From: Caballeronia pedi
Lineage (GTDB): Bacteria > Pseudomonadota > Gammaproteobacteria > Burkholderiales > Burkholderiaceae
DNA: 64,000 nucleotides
NCBI RefSeq assembly: GCF_001544915.2
Contig: NZ_FCOE02000016.1
Location: forward strand, 1 to 64,000
Direction of reading: 5' to 3'
Shown piece after piece: positions 53,697 to 61,866 of this stretch. Every line of letters begins with the position of its first letter. Positions within the stretch are counted from its first letter, which is position 1. The position numbers and the translations under genes were made by a program. The notes beneath the pieces are model-generated. The model saw nothing but the letters and a program-made list of their open reading frames with translations. It had not been told where the DNA came from and searched no databases.

Positions 53697-53732
53697 GCAA
53701 GCGAGCCCATCAAGCGACAAGCGGAGACCGAC

Positions 53733-55316
53733 ATGGATCAGGGTAACAAGGTGCAGTTCAAGCACAGCGACGGCAATGTGGTCGTCGTCATCGGATCGGG
53801 TGCGGGCGGCGGCACGCTCGCCAACGAGCTCGCGCAAAAGGGCATCGACGTGGTCGTGCTCGAAGCGGGCAAGCTGCATACGCAAGGCGATTTCTCGACA
53901 TCGGAGTGGGACGCCTTCAAGATGCTTTCGTGGCTCGACACGCGCACGACCTCCGGTTCGTGGCGCGTCGCGAAGGACTTTCCGAATCTGCCGGCATGGG
54001 TCTGCAAGACGGTCGGCGGCACGACCACGCACTGGGCGGGCGCGAGCCTGCGCATCCGGCCGCACGAGTTCAAGGCGAAGACGACTTACGGCGATGTGCA
54101 GGGCGCCAATCTGCTCGACTGGCCGATCACGCGCGCCGACCTCGACCCGTACTACGACCGCGCCGAAAAAAAGATGGGCGTGACGCGCACGAACGGCCTG
54201 CCGGGCTTGCCGGGCAACAACAACTTCAAGGTGATGTCGGCGGGCGCGGCGAAGGTGGGTTACAAGGATTGCAACACCGGCCACATGGCGATCAACAGCA
54301 CGGTGCGCGACGATCGCACGCACTGCTTCCAGCGCGGCTTCTGCTTTCAGGGCTGCCGCATGGGCGCGAAGTGGTCGACGCTCTACACCGAGCTGCCGCG
54401 CGCGCAGGCGACGGGCCACATGGAGCTCCGCACGGAGGCGCATGTCGTGAAGATCGAGCACGATGCGCGCGGCAAGGTGACGGGCGTCGTCTACTACGAT
54501 GCGAACGGCAAGCTGCAACGGCAGCGCGCGCGCGTCGTCGCGGTGGCGGGCAATGCGATCGAGACGCCGCGGATGCTGTTCAATTCGCAGTCGGGCAAAT
54601 TCCCTGATGGCCTCGCGAACGGTTCCGGCCAGCTCGGGCGCAACTATATGCGGCACACCACGGGTTCGGTCTACGGCGTGTTCAACGACAAGGTCGAGAT
54701 GTACAAGGGCACGACGATGGCCGGCATCATCGAGGACGAGGCGGTGTTCGATCCCAAGCGCGGCTTCGCGGGCGGCTATCACATGGAGACGATCTCGCTC
54801 GGTCTGCCGTTCTACGCTGCGTTTCTCGATCCGGGCGCGTGGGGCCCGAACTTCACGTCGGCGCTGGATCAGTACCAGTACACGGCGGGCATGTGGATCG
54901 TCGGCGAGGACATGCCGCGCGAATCGAACCGCATCACGCTCAATACCAGCGTGAAGGATCAGTACGGCCTGCCGGTGCCGAACGTCCACTTTGACGATCA
55001 CCCGAACGACGAAGCGATGCGCGAGCACGCGTTCAAGCAGGGCAGCGCGGTGTATGAGGCGGCGGGCGCGAAGGCGACGTATATCGTGCCGCCGTATCCG
55101 TCGACGCACAATCTCGGCACCGCGCGCATGAGCGCCAAGGCCGGCGATGGCGTCTGCAATCCGCACGGCCAGACGCACGAAGTGGCGAACCTGTTCATCT
55201 CCGATGGCAGCCAGTTCACGACGGGCGCCGCCGAAAATCCGACGCTCACGATCGTCACGCTCGCGATTCGCCAGGCGGATTACATCGCGCAGCAGATGAA
55301 GCAACGCAGGGTTTGA
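53733..55316 (+). CDS. GMC-family flavin dehydrogenase, large subunit (gluconate/sorbitol type)
   Basis: 527 residues. FAD site VVVIGSGAGGGTLANELAQK, Cys-containing FCFQGCRMGAKWS region typical of the membrane-associated sugar dehydrogenases, and active-site His and Asn in THNLGTARM and GAAENPTLT. No own signal; export with the gamma subunit is likely. Relatives oxidise gluconate, 2-ketogluconate or sorbitol in the periplasm and pass electrons to a three-haem cytochrome. That cytochrome gene is missing downstream, where an RHH protein follows after 87 bases. Confidence 0.88.
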   Translation: MDQGNKVQFKHSDGNVVVVIGSGAGGGTLANELAQKGIDVVVLEAGKLHTQGDFSTSEWDAFKMLSWLDTRTTSGSWRVAKDFPNLPAWVCKTVGGTTTHWAGASLRIRPHEFKAKTTYGDVQGANLLDWPITRADLDPYYDRAEKKMGVTRTNGLPGLPGNNNFKVMSAGAAKVGYKDCNTGHMAINSTVRDDRTHCFQRGFCFQGCRMGAKWSTLYTELPRAQATGHMELRTEAHVVKIEHDARGKVTGVVYYDANGKLQRQRARVVAVAGNAIETPRMLFNSQSGKFPDGLANGSGQLGRNYMRHTTGSVYGVFNDKVEMYKGTTMAGIIEDEAVFDPKRGFAGGYHMETISLGLPFYAAFLDPGAWGPNFTSALDQYQYTAGMWIVGEDMPRESNRITLNTSVKDQYGLPVPNVHFDDHPNDEAMREHAFKQGSAVYEAAGAKATYIVPPYPSTHNLGTARMSAKAGDGVCNPHGQTHEVANLFISDGSQFTTGAAENPTLTIVTLAIRQADYIAQQMKQRRV

Positions 55317-55403
55317 TGCAATTGCCGGCTTGCGCGTAGGGAAGTAGCTTGGTTCACGGCCGTCGTGCGCGAGCATGACGGCCCGTTTCCGGAGGCTATC
55401 GTC

Positions 55404-55733
55404 ATGTGTGGGGTGTATATCAACGCCGATCCGATCCTCTATGAATCGCGCACGCGCTCGCTGCGCATTCATGGCGTGATCACCACGGTTCGGCTGGAAA
55501 ATCTCTTCTGGGACGTGCTGCAGGAAATCGCCGGGCGCGAGAACCTGACGACGAGCCAGTTCGCCGTCAAACTCTATGATGAGCTGATCGCGCTGCGCGG
55601 CGAAGTGCCGACCAACTTCGCGTCGTTCCTGCGCGTGTGCTGTCTGCGCTATCTGTCGATGCGCGAGGCGAAGCAGAACGCGGAGAGTGAGGCGGCGGGG
55701 GCGGTGGCTTTGCGCGTCCTGAAAACAGGGTAG
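55404..55733 (+). CDS. Ribbon-helix-helix domain protein
   Basis: 109 residues. SLRIHGVITTVRLENLFWDV followed by ENLTTSQFAVKLYDELI fits the RHH_4 family: a DNA-binding beta strand and two helices. GGAGGCTATC precedes the ATG. Function unknown; it could regulate the GMC genes. In Alphaproteobacteria and Burkholderia such proteins are common small regulators. Confidence 0.75.
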   Translation: MCGVYINADPILYESRTRSLRIHGVITTVRLENLFWDVLQEIAGRENLTTSQFAVKLYDELIALRGEVPTNFASFLRVCCLRYLSMREAKQNAESEAAGAVALRVLKTG

Positions 55734-55876
55734 CCCGCGCCTCGCGCGCTGGTGGTTCGGGACAAGCGGCGCACATTGATGCTTAATCGTGTATCCAGGC
55801 GCCGCCCGCCATTATCGGGCGATGCCTTGGTCAGACATTTTGCCGGGCGAGAACGCGAGAAAGGGCGTCCAAATCC

Positions 55877-56248
55877 TCACCGGGCCAGATAGAAATCCAG
55901 GGGGATAAGCTCCACGGCCCATCCGCCTTCTTCGCCCAGTGTGGCAGCCGGGTGCATGGACGCGACGCGCAACGCCTCGTCAGGGCTATCCGCCTCGATG
56001 ATGAACAGGCCACCCACGACTTCCTTCGACTCGGTGTAAGGCCCATCGGTGACGCGCGTCTCGCCAGTGCGCGGGCGCAGCGTTTTCCACTTGTCCAGAT
56101 CGCCAAGCGAGGCGGAAATCAGAACCTTGCCGGTAGCGCGCATCTTCTCGTCCAATGCCGGGCATTGGCTCACCAGTTCCTTGATGTCGTCTGGAGCCAT
56201 CGCGGCGAATTTTTCGGGGGTGAAGTAGGCCAGGCCGAGGTATTTCAT
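55877..56248 (-). CDS. YCII-family protein
   Basis: 123 residues. The dimeric alpha/beta barrel pattern is seen in MKYLGLAYFTPEKFA and RPRTGETRVTDGPYTESKEV, with GGLFIIEADSPDEALRVA. The DGPYxExKE motif is typical of this family, often found beside ECF sigma factor genes; one lies 2.1 kb downstream on the other strand. Enzymatic role unknown. AAGGATCT precedes the ATG. Confidence 0.82.
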   Translation of the reverse strand: MKYLGLAYFTPEKFAAMAPDDIKELVSQCPALDEKMRATGKVLISASLGDLDKWKTLRPRTGETRVTDGPYTESKEVVGGLFIIEADSPDEALRVASMHPAATLGEEGGWAVELIPLDFYLAR

Positions 56249-56435
56249 GGGAGATCCTTTTTGAATGGGGTTCACTGACGACGAATGTGATGATCGGAAA
56301 TCGACAACGCTCCAGCAAGTTCGTGGCGCGTCTCGCCAGCCTGTCCGCTTTGGGACTGAAATGCGACACCGGGTTGCAGTTCGAGCAGGGCTCGCGCTAC
56401 GCTCCCTCGACGTCATCCCTTGATCGAGGTGAGCA

Positions 56436-57377
56436 GTGAAGCGTGACTGGATCGCTCGTCTGAGCCGTTTCACGACACTTGTCATATTGATTGGATTCGT
56501 GGCCGGATGTGCATCGACGGTCAACGAGGTCGAGCCTCTTGCCCTCGACATTCACGAAACCATCGTCAAGGTTCCACTGAACGAGCACGGCCCATTTGGC
56601 GATCATGTACGCGACATCGTGGCCACCACCTATATGCCCGACGGCACTGGCCCCTTTCCGTTGATCGTCCTGAGTCATGGTAGTCCGCCTGATCCGAGAG
56701 ATCGGCCGAAGATCGGCCGCTTTCGCAAGTTGCCACAAATACGGACGTTCGTCAGTCTTGGCTTTGCCGTCATCGTGCCGATCCGACGTGGCTATGGGGC
56801 GACGGGAGGCACCGACGAGGAGGAGATCCGCTCTTGCCGGAACCCCGATTACATGGATGCAGGCACGGAGGCAGCGAAGGACGTGCTTGCGGCTGTCACG
56901 TACGCGCGGAACTTGCCCCAGGTGGATCGAAACCGGGTCGTCCTGGTTGGACAGTCAGCGGGCGGGTTCGCTTCGCTGGCGGCCGCAAGCCATGCACCGG
57001 AAGGATTGGTTGCGGTCTTCAACTTCTCAGGTGGTCGAGGAGGGGACCCGCTGAAACATCCGGGCATGCCGTGCGATCCGCAGCAGATGGCCGACACCAT
57101 CGCGCATTTTGCATCGACGACCCGTGTTCCCGTTCTCTGGCATTACGTTCAGAACGACCAGTACTTTTCACCTGAAGTCGTCAGGACATGGTTTGCGGCC
57201 TTTCAGGCGGCAGGCGGTCAGGGGCAGTTGATCATCGAGCCGCCCTTTGGCAGCAACGGCCACGGCATGTTCAATGTCGACCGGTCAATACCGATCTGGT
57301 CGCCACACTTCCAGCAATTCGTCGCGCCGCTCGTATCGATGGAGCACACCGAGATTCTTCCAAAGGCAAGAAAATAA
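56436..57377 (+). CDS. Alpha/beta-hydrolase lipoprotein (dienelactone hydrolase-like)
   Basis: 313 residues starting at GTG 56436. Lipobox GFVAGC near residue 25. The hydrolase fold has oxyanion segment VLSHGSPPD, a nucleophile elbow VGQSAGGFAS and a late His in SNGHGMFNVD. Cys-containing HGMPCD loop. Likely an esterase anchored to a membrane; substrate unknown. Confidence 0.78.
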   Translation: MKRDWIARLSRFTTLVILIGFVAGCASTVNEVEPLALDIHETIVKVPLNEHGPFGDHVRDIVATTYMPDGTGPFPLIVLSHGSPPDPRDRPKIGRFRKLPQIRTFVSLGFAVIVPIRRGYGATGGTDEEEIRSCRNPDYMDAGTEAAKDVLAAVTYARNLPQVDRNRVVLVGQSAGGFASLAAASHAPEGLVAVFNFSGGRGGDPLKHPGMPCDPQQMADTIAHFASTTRVPVLWHYVQNDQYFSPEVVRTWFAAFQAAGGQGQLIIEPPFGSNGHGMFNVDRSIPIWSPHFQQFVAPLVSMEHTEILPKARK

Positions 57378-57523
57378 GAGCCGGTCAGGCGCCAGTCGAG
57401 AGTTGCATCTGACGCAATCGATGACCAATCTGCGCGCGCGTGACAGGCACCAGATCAACCGGAACGCGATTCCTGCACGTGGCATCTAACCCAGTATCCG
57501 CCACTGTTGCCGGGAGACCTCAC

Positions 57524-58057
57524 GTGAAATTCATCCATGCCGTGTTAGCGACAACGCTTGCATGCGCGAGCATCTCGCCTTACGCACAAAACGCTGGACC
57601 CACCGATCCGCAGATCGCGGCTATTGTGGTAACGGCCAATCAGGTCGATATCGACGCCGGCAAGCTCGCCGAATCGAAGACGAAATCGAAGGACGTGAAA
57701 GCGTTCGCGCAACAGATGGTCACGGACCACAGCGGCGTCAACAAGGCTGCCACTGATCTCGTCAGGAAGCTCAACCTGACGCCTGAGGACAATCCGACGA
57801 GCCAGAGCCTCAAGCAGGGCGGCGACGCGAATCTCATGAAGCTCCGGACGTTGTCGGAGGCAAGCTTCGACAGGTCGTACATCGATCACGAGGTTGCCTA
57901 CCATGAAAGCGTGCTCGATGCGCTCGACAAGACCTTGATTCCTGGCGCGAAGAACGAGGAGCTGAAGGCGCTGCTCGTCAAGGTGCGGCCGGCGTTCGTC
58001 GCGCATCTCGAACATGCGCGGCATGTACAGTCAGAACTGGGAAAGAGCGGTGCGTAA
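57524..58057 (+). CDS. DUF4142 secreted protein
   Basis: 177 residues from GTG 57524 with GGGAGAC ahead. Signal peptide cut near PYAQ. The mature part is a four-helix DUF4142 bundle (QVDIDAGKLAESKTKSKDVK, FAQQMVTDHSGVNKAATDLV), a ferritin-like family whose members respond to stress. First gene of a three-gene operon with a cupredoxin and an ECF sigma factor. Confidence 0.85.
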   Translation: MKFIHAVLATTLACASISPYAQNAGPTDPQIAAIVVTANQVDIDAGKLAESKTKSKDVKAFAQQMVTDHSGVNKAATDLVRKLNLTPEDNPTSQSLKQGGDANLMKLRTLSEASFDRSYIDHEVAYHESVLDALDKTLIPGAKNEELKALLVKVRPAFVAHLEHARHVQSELGKSGA

Positions 58058-58364
58058 TCTGCAATTGCTTCTTCTTCTCGCATGCGCGTCTGCGTGGCCT
58101 GCTCAGTCGAGCGCTGCGACGTATGTCATCGTGATCGAGCAGATGCGCTTCGAGCCGTCGGCATTGACTGTCGTTCGGGGCGATCGCATCGTCTGGGTCA
58201 ACAAGGATTTGTTTCCCCATACCGCGACCGCCGATGCAAAGACCTTCGATTCGCACGATATCCCGCCCGAAGCGTCATGGAGTTATGTCCCGCGCAGTGC
58301 GGGGCGATACGCGTATTTCTGTTCGCTGCATCCGACGATGCGCGCCGTTCTCGACGTTCGATGA
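58050..58364 (+). CDS. Cupredoxin (plastocyanin/azurin-like) secreted protein
   Basis: 104 residues from GTG 58050, which overlaps the DUF4142 stop by eight bases; an ATG at 58014 is possible. Signal peptide (LLLLLACASAWPAQSSA). Type-1 copper ligands appear as His (FPHTATAD) and the C-terminal Cys, His, Met set (YFCSLHPTM). It may carry electrons or bind copper in the periplasm. The ECF sigma gene follows after seven bases. Confidence 0.83.
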   Translation: MRNLQLLLLLACASAWPAQSSAATYVIVIEQMRFEPSALTVVRGDRIVWVNKDLFPHTATADAKTFDSHDIPPEASWSYVPRSAGRYAYFCSLHPTMRAVLDVR

Positions 58365-58371
58365 AGCCACT

Positions 58372-59070
58372 ATGAGTGATTCCTCCCGACCGAATACAGC
58401 CAGTGCTGGCGACGATGACCTGAGCATTGCGCGACGCGTCGTCGCGGGGGATCGCTCCGCGTTCGAATTGTTGATGCGGCGGAATAACCGGCGTCTCTAT
58501 CGTCTCGCGCGCGCCACCTTGCGCAACGATGCCGATGCCGAGGATGCCTTGCAGGACGCGTATTTGCATGCGTATCGCTCGATGAGCCAGTTTCGCGGCG
58601 ATGCTCGACTGTTCACGTGGTTGTCGAGACTCGTGCTCAACGAGTGCTACGCGCGATTGCGGCGCTCGGCGCGGCGTCACAATGTCATTCCAATTGTGGA
58701 TGCGCCTGACTTCGCCGAACAGGTCGAAGCGATGATCACGTGCGACGACGATACCCCCGACGAAGCCCTCGCGCGCTCGGAGGTTCGCGCGCTGCTCGAA
58801 CGCAAGCTCGATGGATTGCCCGAGTCGTTTCGCGTCGTCTTTGTACTGCGTTCGATCGAAGAGATGAGCGTCGAGGAGACCGCGCAATGCTTGAACATTC
58901 CGGAGGCAACTGTGCGCAGCCGGCATTTTCGCGCGCGCAGCATGCTGCGCGAGTCACTGGCGCAAGCGTTCGATCTCGCTGAGCGCGATGTGTTCGAATT
59001 TGGCGGCTTGCAGTGTGATCGGATCATTGCGACCGTGCTATCGAAGATAGCCGGAGAAGGTGCGGCATAG
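58372..59070 (+). CDS. ECF RNA polymerase sigma factor
   Basis: 232 residues. Region 2 (DAEDALQDAYLHAYRSMSQF and RGDARLFTWLSRLVLNE) and region 4 (SFRVVFVLRSIEEMSVEETA, then QCLNIPEATVRSRHFRARSM) are clear. No anti-sigma factor gene follows. It is the third gene of the DUF4142-cupredoxin-sigma unit, so it may be self-regulated and respond to envelope or copper stress. Confidence 0.92.
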   Translation: MSDSSRPNTASAGDDDLSIARRVVAGDRSAFELLMRRNNRRLYRLARATLRNDADAEDALQDAYLHAYRSMSQFRGDARLFTWLSRLVLNECYARLRRSARRHNVIPIVDAPDFAEQVEAMITCDDDTPDEALARSEVRALLERKLDGLPESFRVVFVLRSIEEMSVEETAQCLNIPEATVRSRHFRARSMLRESLAQAFDLAERDVFEFGGLQCDRIIATVLSKIAGEGAA

Positions 59071-59141
59071 CGTCGGTCCGTTTCCGAAGGAGGGCGCCAC
59101 GTACAGGGGCAGGGCAGTTGCGCCGCACCTTGTCTACCGGT

Positions 59142-60134
59142 TCAGTTCACCGTGACGACGATTTTCCCAACTTGCTCATTCGATTCGAGGAAGCGCGTTG
59201 CGTCCTGGATCTGATCGAATTCAAAGGTTCGGGAGATCAAAGGCGCAAGAGCGCCGGATTCGAGGCCCTCGTTGATGAAGGCCTTTGCTCGTTCGAGCAA
59301 ATCGTCATTGCTCGTGACTTCGACGTAGAGATAGCCTTTGAAGGTCAGGCATTTGCCGAGCAGATCAAACTGCGGAAACGTTCCTTCGTCGGTGCTCAGC
59401 GCGCCGTATTCGAGAAGGATGCCACCGAACGACATGCACTTTGCGAGTTGAGCGATTGCCGGCCCGCCGATTGGATCGAACACGACGCGAGCCCCTTTGC
59501 CTTTCGTAATCTGGTTGACGCGGGCTGCCAGGTCCTCTTCTGTCGTGGCAAGCACGTGGTGAGCACCGGCCTCTCGAAGCGGTTGAGCCTTCGCGCTGGT
59601 ACGAGTCGTTGCGATAACGGTAGCACCGACGCTCCGCGCGATCTGAATCGCGGCAATGCCAACGCTGCTGGATGCCGCCGAAACAATGACGAAATCGTCT
59701 GCGCTCAATCTCCCCTGGGCGACCAGCGCACCCCACGCGGTAACGTATTGCATCCACGATGCAGCCGCCTGTTCGAACGTCAATCGCGCCGGATGTTTCA
59801 CGACGAATTTGGCGGGAATGTTGATCACTTCGCCGTAGGTGGGCCAACGCGACATGTCCGGGGTCGGAATGACGCTCACAACGTCGTTTTTGGCAAAGTT
59901 GGTGACGCCTGCGCCCGGCATCTTCACGGTGCCCGCGGCTTCGTAGCCGAGCTGGGACGGGAATGCTGCTTCCTGAAGATATCGGCCGGTGCGAAACATC
60001 ACTTCGGCACGGTTGAGCCCAATGGCCTTGACGGAAATCTGAACCTCGTCTGCGGCGGGTGCGGGAACGTCCACGTCTTCAATGCGCAGCACATGTGGAT
60101 CGCCATATTCATGGAAACGGACAACTCGGGTCAT
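59142..60134 (-). CDS. Zinc-independent medium-chain alcohol dehydrogenase/quinone oxidoreductase
   Basis: 330 residues, MDR family. The N-terminal domain lacks the structural zinc Cys cluster. The NADPH site is SAASSSVGIAAIQIARSVGA near residue 145. This branch reduces quinones or enones. Divergent from an HxlR regulator with a palindromic operator in between, so it is probably the regulator's target. Confidence 0.87.
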   Translation of the reverse strand: MTRVVRFHEYGDPHVLRIEDVDVPAPAADEVQISVKAIGLNRAEVMFRTGRYLQEAAFPSQLGYEAAGTVKMPGAGVTNFAKNDVVSVIPTPDMSRWPTYGEVINIPAKFVVKHPARLTFEQAAASWMQYVTAWGALVAQGRLSADDFVIVSAASSSVGIAAIQIARSVGATVIATTRTSAKAQPLREAGAHHVLATTEEDLAARVNQITKGKGARVVFDPIGGPAIAQLAKCMSFGGILLEYGALSTDEGTFPQFDLLGKCLTFKGYLYVEVTSNDDLLERAKAFINEGLESGALAPLISRTFEFDQIQDATRFLESNEQVGKIVVTVN

Positions 60135-60233
60135 GGAGCACTCCTTTGCGGTGTGCTCAGCGTGGATCGCTGAGCATTCGTTCTATTTTTCTGCCACGCG
60201 CCCGGAACCGCAATACTCCATTTTTTTACATAT

Positions 60234-60251
60234 ACTACCCAAAAGGGTAGT
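60234..60251. promoter_or_regulatory. HxlR-type operator between oxidoreductase and regulator
   Basis: A perfect 7-base inverted repeat ACTACCC-AAAA-GGGTAGT stands between the divergent starts, 42 bases before the HxlR gene and 100 before the oxidoreductase. Its symmetry and placement fit the operator for the adjacent regulator. Confidence 0.65.
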
Positions 60252-60292
60252 GTGGACAGCCTACCCATTACTGCTGCGTTTGGGAGGATCCG

Positions 60293-60658
60293 ATGCCGAA
60301 GCGTCGCAAATACGACGAAGCTCCGCCGTGCGCGATAGTAGCCACGCTCAATTTGATCAACGGTCGTTGGAAGGGTGTGGTTCTTTACTATCTGCTAACG
60401 AAAGGCACGATGAGATTCAATGAGCTGCAAAGGCACTTGCCCGGCTGCACACCCCGCTTACTTGTGAAGCAACTGCGTGAACTGGAGGAAGATGCCTTCA
60501 TCACGCGCACCGTCTATGCTGTCGTTCCCCCCAAGGTCGAATATGCTTTAACGGATGAGGGCCGCACGATCGGCCCCATCCTGTTGCAGCTCAACGAATG
60601 GGGGGCGGGGTGGCTCGAGCGGCGTGGGTTGCGACAGAAGACTGCCAGAGCGGCCTGA
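60293..60658 (+). CDS. HxlR-family transcriptional regulator
   Basis: 121 residues with the HxlR winged helix: GRWKGVVLYYLLTKGTMRFN followed by LQRHLPGCTPRLLVKQLREL. One Cys (PPCAIVA) near the N terminus could sense electrophiles, as in YodB/QorR-type members. It controls the divergent oxidoreductase through the palindrome upstream, by inference. Confidence 0.9.
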   Translation: MPKRRKYDEAPPCAIVATLNLINGRWKGVVLYYLLTKGTMRFNELQRHLPGCTPRLLVKQLRELEEDAFITRTVYAVVPPKVEYALTDEGRTIGPILLQLNEWGAGWLERRGLRQKTARAA

Positions 60659-60717
60659 ATGCGAGTGAGCGCATTCCGGACTGATGTTGCCGGCGGGAGC
60701 GCCATAACCCGGAAAAG

Positions 60718-61164
60718 TCAGGCCTTCTTCAACGGCATGGTGTACGTCGTTGCAGTGCCGCTGAGGCAGACTTCGCCTCTTTGATTGACAACGGAAACTT
60801 CGACGCTGCAGATAGGCTTGTCCTCGCGTACGGACTTCACTTCGACGCGACCGGTCACTGTGTCACCTACGAGCACGCCCTTGGAGAACTTGAGCTCCAT
60901 GCCGAGAAACACGGTGCCGGGCCCGGGCAACGCTTCCGCGACGATGGCGTTGAGCATGCCGGACGTGACGCCGCCTTGCACGATCAAACCGCCGAAAGGA
61001 GACTGTTTCGCGAGTTCTTCGTCGTAGTGCAGGGGATTGCGGTCGCCCGTGATTTCCGTGAACAGTTCGATGTCGCGCATGCTCATCGTTTTCGAGCGCT
61101 CGGCACTCGATCCCGCCGCGGGCATGCCGTTCAGGGTATTGCTCCAGCCGTTGTCTGCGCTCAT
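60718..61164 (-). CDS. MaoC-family hotdog dehydratase
   Basis: 148 residues from ATG 61164 with AAGGAGAAG upstream. The catalytic region is FTEITGDRNPLHYDEELAKQ, with Asp and His, and GLIVQGGVTSGML. Hydrates or dehydrates enoyl-CoA substrates (R-specific). Third gene of a unit with a TetR regulator and an MFS carrier, which together suggest acyl or short-chain fatty acid handling. Confidence 0.88.
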   Translation of the reverse strand: MSADNGWSNTLNGMPAAGSSAERSKTMSMRDIELFTEITGDRNPLHYDEELAKQSPFGGLIVQGGVTSGMLNAIVAEALPGPGTVFLGMELKFSKGVLVGDTVTGRVEVKSVREDKPICSVEVSVVNQRGEVCLSGTATTYTMPLKKA

Positions 61165-61220
61165 GTCTTCTCCTTGGCGTTGTTCACGTGATTGCTGTTG
61201 CAAGGCTGTCCGGACTGCGC

Positions 61221-61832
61221 TCAGCGCTTGCCGGGCGGCGTGAGATGCGCGAGGAATGCAGCACTGGCATCGTCGAGCGGCTCTCTCGACTTCTCGAGCT
61301 TCGAGCACATGACCGCGCCTTCCCACGCATTCCAGAAGTATCGCGAAAGCGCGGCGGTATCGGCATCCGCGCGAATTTCGCCACTTGCCTTGCCTTCCTC
61401 CAGACACTCGCGGATCCGTCGACGCCAGTCCTGCAGAACGTCCATGAGGGCCTTGCGGAAGGTCTCGTCCAGTGCGGCCAGTTCCTGGCTCAGATTGCCC
61501 ACGAGGCAACCGCGCTTGAACTTGTGCCGCTGCATGCCGATCGCGGCATCTTCCGTGAACGCCTTGATGCGTTCGAGTGGGGAGAGGCTCGCGTCTTTCA
61601 GATGCATGTCGAGCTTCTTGGCGAAGTACTCGTGATAAGCCTGAATGACTTCGAGGCAATAGGCGTCCTTGTTGTTGAAGTAATAGTGAAACGAACCTTT
61701 TGGCACGCCCGCGAGCGCGACGAGTTCATCTAGCGAGAAGTTGTGGAAACCCTTCTCGGTCAGGATCGCGACCCCGAGCCGGATCAGCTCGGACCGGCGA
61801 CCACCCTCTTTCTTGTTTGAAATCGTTGCCAT
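61221..61832 (-). CDS. TetR-family regulator
   Basis: 203 residues. N-terminal HTH: FSLDELVALAGVPKGSFHYY followed by FNNKDAYCLEVIQAY. The C-terminal domain is of the TetR_C type found in electrophile or xenobiotic sensing members, with one Cys (RGCLVGNL) that could be a sensor, as in NemR. It lies between the MFS and MaoC genes. Confidence 0.9.
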   Translation of the reverse strand: MATISNKKEGGRRSELIRLGVAILTEKGFHNFSLDELVALAGVPKGSFHYYFNNKDAYCLEVIQAYHEYFAKKLDMHLKDASLSPLERIKAFTEDAAIGMQRHKFKRGCLVGNLSQELAALDETFRKALMDVLQDWRRRIRECLEEGKASGEIRADADTAALSRYFWNAWEGAVMCSKLEKSREPLDDASAAFLAHLTPPGKR

Positions 61833-61866
61833 TGATGTGACGTCCTTCGGATGATTGAGCCGCGTT

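Noticed and set aside
52989-55472. 827-codon minus-strand frame opposite the GMC dehydrogenase
   Set aside because: Same cause; the plus-strand proteins carry Tat, FAD and active-site motifs.
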